Source: an uncultured Burkholderiales bacterium
GTDB taxonomy: Bacteria; Pseudomonadota; Gammaproteobacteria; Burkholderiales; Burkholderiaceae_C
Length of the DNA stretch: 9,683 nucleotides
Assembly: GCA_903856995.1 (NCBI GenBank)
Contig: CAIODK010000241.1
Coordinates: 1-9,683 of the forward strand
Direction: 5' to 3'
This document shows positions 6,708-9,683 of the stretch, piece by piece; positions within the stretch are counted from its first letter, which is position 1, and each line of letters opens with the position of its first letter. Under the pieces are notes generated by a model. That model worked only from the letters and a program-made list of their open reading frames with translations. It was not told where the DNA came from and ran no database searches. The position numbers were made by a program, and so were the translations under genes.

Positions 6708-7967
6708 TTAACCAAAGCGCTTTTCAATGTAGTTTTCAACAATTTGGTGGAACTCTTGTGCGATGTTGTCGCCGCGCAAAGTCATGGCTTTCTCGCCGTC
6801 AATGAACACCGGCGCAGCGGGCGCCTCTCCGTTGCCTGGCAGGCTGATGCCGACGTCTGCGTGCTTGCTTTCGCCCGGACCGTTCACGATGCACCCCATC
6901 ACAGCAACTTTGAGACCTTCAACACCTGGGTATTGTTTGCGCCACACCGGCATTTGGGCGCGCAAGAAATCATCAATCGACTTGGCCATTTCTTGGAAAG
7001 TCGTGCTGGTGGTGCGACCGCAGCCGGGGCATGCGGTCACGCTTGGCACAAAGGTGCGCAGGCCAAGGGCTTGCAAAATCTCAGAAGCGATCACCACCTC
7101 TTGGGTGCGTGCCTCGCCCGGTTGTGGGGTGAGCGAGACACGAATGGTGTCGCCAATACCCTCCTGCAGCAAGATGGACAAAGCCGTGGTGGACGCCACT
7201 GTTCCGCGCGTGGCCATGCCAGCCTCCGTCAAACCCAAATGCAGCGGGTAGTTGCAGCGCTGGGCCAACTCGCGGTAAACCGCGATCAGGTCTTGAACAC
7301 CACTCACTTTGCAACTGAGTAAAATTTGTTCAGGCGGCATACCCATGCTTTGCGCCAACTTGGCCGAATCAATGGCCGAGGTGATCAGCGCTTCGTACAT
7401 CACTTGCTTAGCGTCGAAAGGGTTTGCGCGCTGAGCGTTGTCGTCCATCAATTTAGCCAGCAACTCTTGGTCAAGACTGCCCCAGTTCACACCGATGCGC
7501 ACAGCTTTGTTGTAACGCATCGCAGCTTCAATCATCTGGCCAAACTGCCTGTCATGCTTGTCGCCCTTGCCCACGTTGCCAGGATTGATGCGGTATTTGG
7601 ACAAAGCCTGCGCACAATCGGGGAACTCGGTCAGCAAGCGGTGGCCGTTGTAGTGAAAATCGCCAATTAACGGGACGTTGATGCCCATTTTGTCGAGCTG
7701 TTCGCGCACATATGGCACGGCCGCTGCGGCCTCGGGTGTGTTGACGGTGATGCGCACCATCTCTGAGCCTGCTAAAGCCAACTCTTTGATTTGAATCGCC
7801 GTGCCAATCGCGTCCACCGTGTCTGTATTGGTCATGGACTGCACGCGCACGGGGGCATCGCCGCCTACGGTGACGACATGGTCGCCCCAAGACACGCGCG
7901 CTTGCAAGCTGCGACGAGCTTTCGGTTGGGACAAGGCGATGCCTTGCGACTGCGCGTTAGCGGGCAT
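6708..7967 (-). CDS. ispG: IspG, (E)-4-hydroxy-3-methylbut-2-enyl-diphosphate synthase
   Basis: IspG (GcpE) is the cytosolic iron-sulfur enzyme of the MEP pathway. It reductively converts methylerythritol cyclodiphosphate to HMBPP, the next-to-last step to isoprenoid precursors. The [4Fe-4S] ligands are visible as ACPGCGR (Cys313 and Cys316), GCIVNGPGE (Cys359) and the Glu that binds the fourth iron (Glu366). Upstream blocks such as VQSMTNTDT, IGDFHYNGHRLL, YRINPGNVGKGDK and RIGVNWGSLD belong to the TIM-barrel domain. I chose ATG at 7967 (419 residues) because AGGAG is exactly 6 bases upstream; the frame also stays open to a GTG at 7985 (425 residues), which lacks such a site. The gene overlaps the end of the rodZ-like gene by 11 bases. 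The rodZ-ispG-hisS order is widely conserved. Confidence 0.97.
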   Translation of the reverse strand: MPANAQSQGIALSQPKARRSLQARVSWGDHVVTVGGDAPVRVQSMTNTDTVDAIGTAIQIKELALAGSEMVRITVNTPEAAAAVPYVREQLDKMGINVPLIGDFHYNGHRLLTEFPDCAQALSKYRINPGNVGKGDKHDRQFGQMIEAAMRYNKAVRIGVNWGSLDQELLAKLMDDNAQRANPFDAKQVMYEALITSAIDSAKLAQSMGMPPEQILLSCKVSGVQDLIAVYRELAQRCNYPLHLGLTEAGMATRGTVASTTALSILLQEGIGDTIRVSLTPQPGEARTQEVVIASEILQALGLRTFVPSVTACPGCGRTTSTTFQEMAKSIDDFLRAQMPVWRKQYPGVEGLKVAVMGCIVNGPGESKHADVGISLPGNGEAPAAPVFIDGEKAMTLRGDNIAQEFHQIVENYIEKRFG

Positions 7968-8583
7968 CCGGAACTCCTGTGGCACTGGCTGCGTGGCTGG
8001 TCACTGCGGTTGAATGCACGGTGGTGACGACAACGTTGGCAGGTTTTTGAAGATCGACAAGGGGTGCCACGATCTCTATCGACGGCATTGCGATCGCCGG
8101 CACAACGACCGGCACATGGACTGGTTCGTCTTTGAAGACCAACAAGCCATGAATTTCAGGCCACAAGCCAAGCACCAAAGCGAGCACCAAGATGGCAAAA
8201 GCAGCCCAACGGATGGGCGTAAATAGACGCACAACCACCAAGAAGCTGGATTGAGGCAAGAACGAGGGGCGCTCTAGAGGGAAATCTAAACCACGTTCAT
8301 TTTTAGGCGCCAAGCGAGACACATCTTGACCGGGCAACAAAGCCATCACAGGTCCGGCGTCCATCTTGAGCTGGCGACAAACGGCCAAGGCCAAAGCGCG
8401 CGCAAACATGGTATCGGGCAGATCATCCAGACGATCGGCCTCGAGGGCCTCTAATTTTGCGGAGGACACGCGCAAAGCATGCGCCAGAACATCGAGTTTG
8501 AAACCATGGTCCTCACGGCTTTGGCGCAGCAAAGTGCCAGCTGTCACGTTGGGAGAAATGAGTGTTGTTGTTTCTTCTGTCAT
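7957..8583 (-). CDS. Short RodZ-like helix-turn-helix membrane protein
   Basis: By position (between pilF and ispG) and architecture this is the RodZ/YfgA homologue, which in other bacteria links MreB filaments to the inner membrane and supports rod shape. The 208-residue protein has a cytoplasmic Xre-type helix-turn-helix domain (about 15-84), including GTLLRQSREDHGFKLDVLAHAL (split: 16-27, 28-37) and KLEALEADRLDDLPDTMFARAL (43-53, 54-64). A variable linker follows, then one membrane segment (about 126-147), then a Val/Pro/Ala/Thr-rich periplasmic tail of about 60 residues. The usual C-terminal RodZ domain (DUF4115) is absent, and E. coli RodZ is 337 residues. The gene ends in a clean TAA overlapping ispG, so there is no room for a frameshifted remainder. 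The start is ATG at 8583, sharing one base with the pilF stop (TGATG). I leave the gene symbol empty because the missing domain makes full function uncertain. Confidence 0.85.
   Translation of the reverse strand: MTEETTTLISPNVTAGTLLRQSREDHGFKLDVLAHALRVSSAKLEALEADRLDDLPDTMFARALALAVCRQLKMDAGPVMALLPGQDVSRLAPKNERGLDFPLERPSFLPQSSFLVVVRLFTPIRWAAFAILVLALVLGLWPEIHGLLVFKDEPVHVPVVVPAIAMPSIEIVAPLVDLQKPANVVVTTVHSTAVTSHAASATGVPDAR
7974..7978 (-). promoter_or_regulatory. Ribosome binding site deciding the ispG start
   Basis: AGGAG (inside ACAGGAG, 7974-7980) is 6 bases before the ATG at 7967. It lies inside the last codons of the rodZ-like gene. It argues against the longer GTG-started reading frame from 7985. 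Confidence 0.8.
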
Positions 8584-9395
8584 CAGTCTTCAAATTTTCT
8601 CTGAGCCCAAGCTGTCGCTTGCGCCGAGTTGGGAAATTGTTGGGTCAATTGTTGAGAGAGTTTGCGTAGGTCTTGTGGCTGCGTCAAGGCACGGGCGATC
8701 TTGATGCCCAACCACAAGCTCTCGGCACTGACTTGTTCGCCGGCATTCAGGGGGGCGAGTGTGGCTTGCGCGTTGCTGAGTTGACGATCTTGCCAATCTA
8801 GCAATGCCCATTGGTAGCGAGATACAGCGTTACTTGGCTCGATGGCCAAGGCGTGTTGGAAACTCAGACGGGCGTCAGATGTCGCACCCGCACGGACTTG
8901 GCAAAGCCCCAAGGCCATCCAAGTTTTCCCAACTTGGCGATAGCTGGGTTGCGACACAGCACGTGTCAGCTGGATTTGAGCTTCAGAGAAACGGTTTTGT
9001 TGACACAAGAACCAGCCATAGTTGTGTTCAATCGCAGCCAAATCAGCCGAGCGTCCAGTCGGCAAAGAAGCCAACTGCAAGCCCTGCTCGAAACTTTGCT
9101 CAGCCAAGACGACAGCGTTGTCGCGCTGGTGAATCAAGCCCAGCAAGCTGTAGGCCTCGGCAAACTTGGGGTCGATCTGCAAAGCGGCCCGAACCTCTTG
9201 TTGTGCGATGTCGTTTTGACCTTGTTCAAAATACGCGCTTGCCAAACTCAGGCGACGCATGGCGCGCAGGCGCGTGCTGTCGGGTTCGGTTTGCGTGAGC
9301 GTGTCAAGGCGTGACGTCCCAGTGCTGCAGGCCTGTAAACCCAAGCAGACCAAGCACAACACCCCGATGCAGGCGAAGACACGGGGCCACCTCAT
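8583..9395 (-). CDS. pilW: Type IV pilus biogenesis TPR lipoprotein PilF/PilW
   Basis: PilF (PilW in Neisseria) is an outer-membrane lipoprotein pilotin with TPR repeats, needed to place and assemble the PilQ secretin of type IV pili. The 270-residue product has a lipoprotein signal peptide with lipobox LQAC and lipidated Cys23. At least four TPR-like units follow (about 47-80, 81-114, 121-154 and 157-190). The pattern includes LASAYFEQGQNDIAQQEV, NYGWFLCQQNRFSEA and ALGLCQVRAGATSDA, the second being typical of the PilF/PilW family. The start is ATG at 9395, overlapping the rlmN stop by 4 bases (ATGA), with AGG 7 bases upstream as a weak ribosome site. The rlmN-pilF-rodZ-ispG order is conserved in Proteobacteria. 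No other pilus genes are in view, so an active pilus cannot be concluded. In databases it may be named pilF or pilW. Confidence 0.88.
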   Translation of the reverse strand: MRWPRVFACIGVLCLVCLGLQACSTGTSRLDTLTQTEPDSTRLRAMRRLSLASAYFEQGQNDIAQQEVRAALQIDPKFAEAYSLLGLIHQRDNAVVLAEQSFEQGLQLASLPTGRSADLAAIEHNYGWFLCQQNRFSEAQIQLTRAVSQPSYRQVGKTWMALGLCQVRAGATSDARLSFQHALAIEPSNAVSRYQWALLDWQDRQLSNAQATLAPLNAGEQVSAESLWLGIKIARALTQPQDLRKLSQQLTQQFPNSAQATAWAQRKFED

Positions 9396-9683
9396 GTCGG
9401 AACCTGTATCAACGGAATCACCCGCTGCTTGGCCATGCGTGCGTCCACCTTGGTGCGGTCTTTGACGTCGCCAGCCAATTGACCGCAGGCAGCATCAATG
9501 TCATCACCCCGCGTTTTACGAACAGTGGTGATGATGCCGGCAGCGCTGAGCAACTCGGCAAACGCCTTGACCGTGGCAACACTCGAACGTGTCAGACCCG
9601 ATGCGGGAAACGGATTGAAGGGAATCAGATTAAATTTGCACGGCACGGGCTCGCCCTGCCCACGCTTAGGTTTGACCAAATCA
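9392..9683 (-). CDS. rlmN: RlmN, 23S rRNA/tRNA adenine-C2 methyltransferase (3' part)
   Basis: This is the C-terminal 97 or so codons of RlmN; the start lies beyond the right edge. RlmN is a radical-SAM enzyme that methylates C2 of A2503 in 23S rRNA and of A37 in several tRNAs. The visible portion has the family-typical CKFNLIPFNPFP near the beginning and TTVRKTRGDDIDAACGQLAG later. In the latter, the Cys of DAACGQ is the conserved residue that carries the methyl intermediate (Cys355 in E. coli). The radical-SAM CxxxCxxC motif lies outside the window. The TGA stop overlaps the pilW start by 4 bases (ATGA). The reading frame runs open to the window edge, so the TTG near 9679 is internal, not a start. 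Confidence 0.96.
   Translation of the reverse strand, partial: DLVKPKRGQGEPVPCKFNLIPFNPFPASGLTRSSVATVKAFAELLSAAGIITTVRKTRGDDIDAACGQLAGDVKDRTKVDARMAKQRVIPLIQVPT

Noticed and set aside
6546..7322. Plus-strand open frame of 258 codons opposite ispG and the end of hisS
   Set aside because: It is long because of codon bias in the strongly conserved minus-strand genes. Its His/Arg-rich translation resembles no family I know, and both minus-strand proteins are fully intact.
8804..9314. Two plus-strand open frames of about 165 codons opposite pilW
   Set aside because: They overlap each other in different frames and lie opposite a complete TPR lipoprotein; they look like shadow frames.
1..9683. A novel accessory or defence system
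   Set aside because: Every sizeable stretch is taken by a recognisable core gene in a conserved order. There are no integrases, transposases, repeats, or clear base-composition shifts that would mark an inserted module.

Overview
The window is a dense run of conserved chromosomal housekeeping genes, all read from the minus strand. Transcription order, from high to low coordinates, is rlmN (3' end only), pilF/pilW, rodZ-like, ispG, hisS, yfgM-like, bamB, der, hfq, hflX and hflK (5' end only). This order is the conserved rlmN-to-hflK neighbourhood of Betaproteobacteria, Burkholderiales in particular. Protein details such as the NKAE G4 motif of Der and the RodZ helix-turn-helix sequence fit a Comamonadaceae-type organism (Limnohabitans, Rhodoferax or a relative). 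That placement is from memory of the families and was not searched.

Layout. 9683-9392: C-terminus of the 23S rRNA/tRNA methyltransferase RlmN. 9395-8583: TPR lipoprotein of type IV pilus assembly. 8583-7957: short RodZ-like membrane protein with a cytoplasmic helix-turn-helix domain. 7967-6708: IspG (isoprenoid precursors). 6698-5340: histidyl-tRNA synthetase. 5288-4617: membrane-anchored TPR protein of the YfgM type. 4620-3469: BamB outer-membrane assembly lipoprotein. 3445-2105: Der ribosome-assembly GTPase. 2037-1771: Hfq RNA chaperone. 1703-540: HflX GTPase. 493-1: start of HflK. No gene-free stretch exceeds about 100 bases.

How the genes work together. Several junctions overlap (rlmN/pilF, pilF/rodZ, rodZ/ispG, yfgM/bamB), which points to one long transcriptional unit with translational coupling. 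The clear break is a strong intrinsic terminator directly after hfq, ahead of hflX-hflK. A second hairpin without a T-run separates der from hfq. The products cover translation and RNA (RlmN, HisS, Der, Hfq, HflX), the cell envelope (PilF, RodZ, YfgM, BamB, HflK) and isoprenoid synthesis (IspG).

I see no mobile element, CRISPR array, tRNA or rRNA, and no new multi-gene system. The points most worth a second look are the RodZ homologue lacking its usual C-terminal periplasmic domain, the terminator and weak TTG start that set off hflX from hfq, and the run of non-ATG starts in bamB, der, hfq and hflX.
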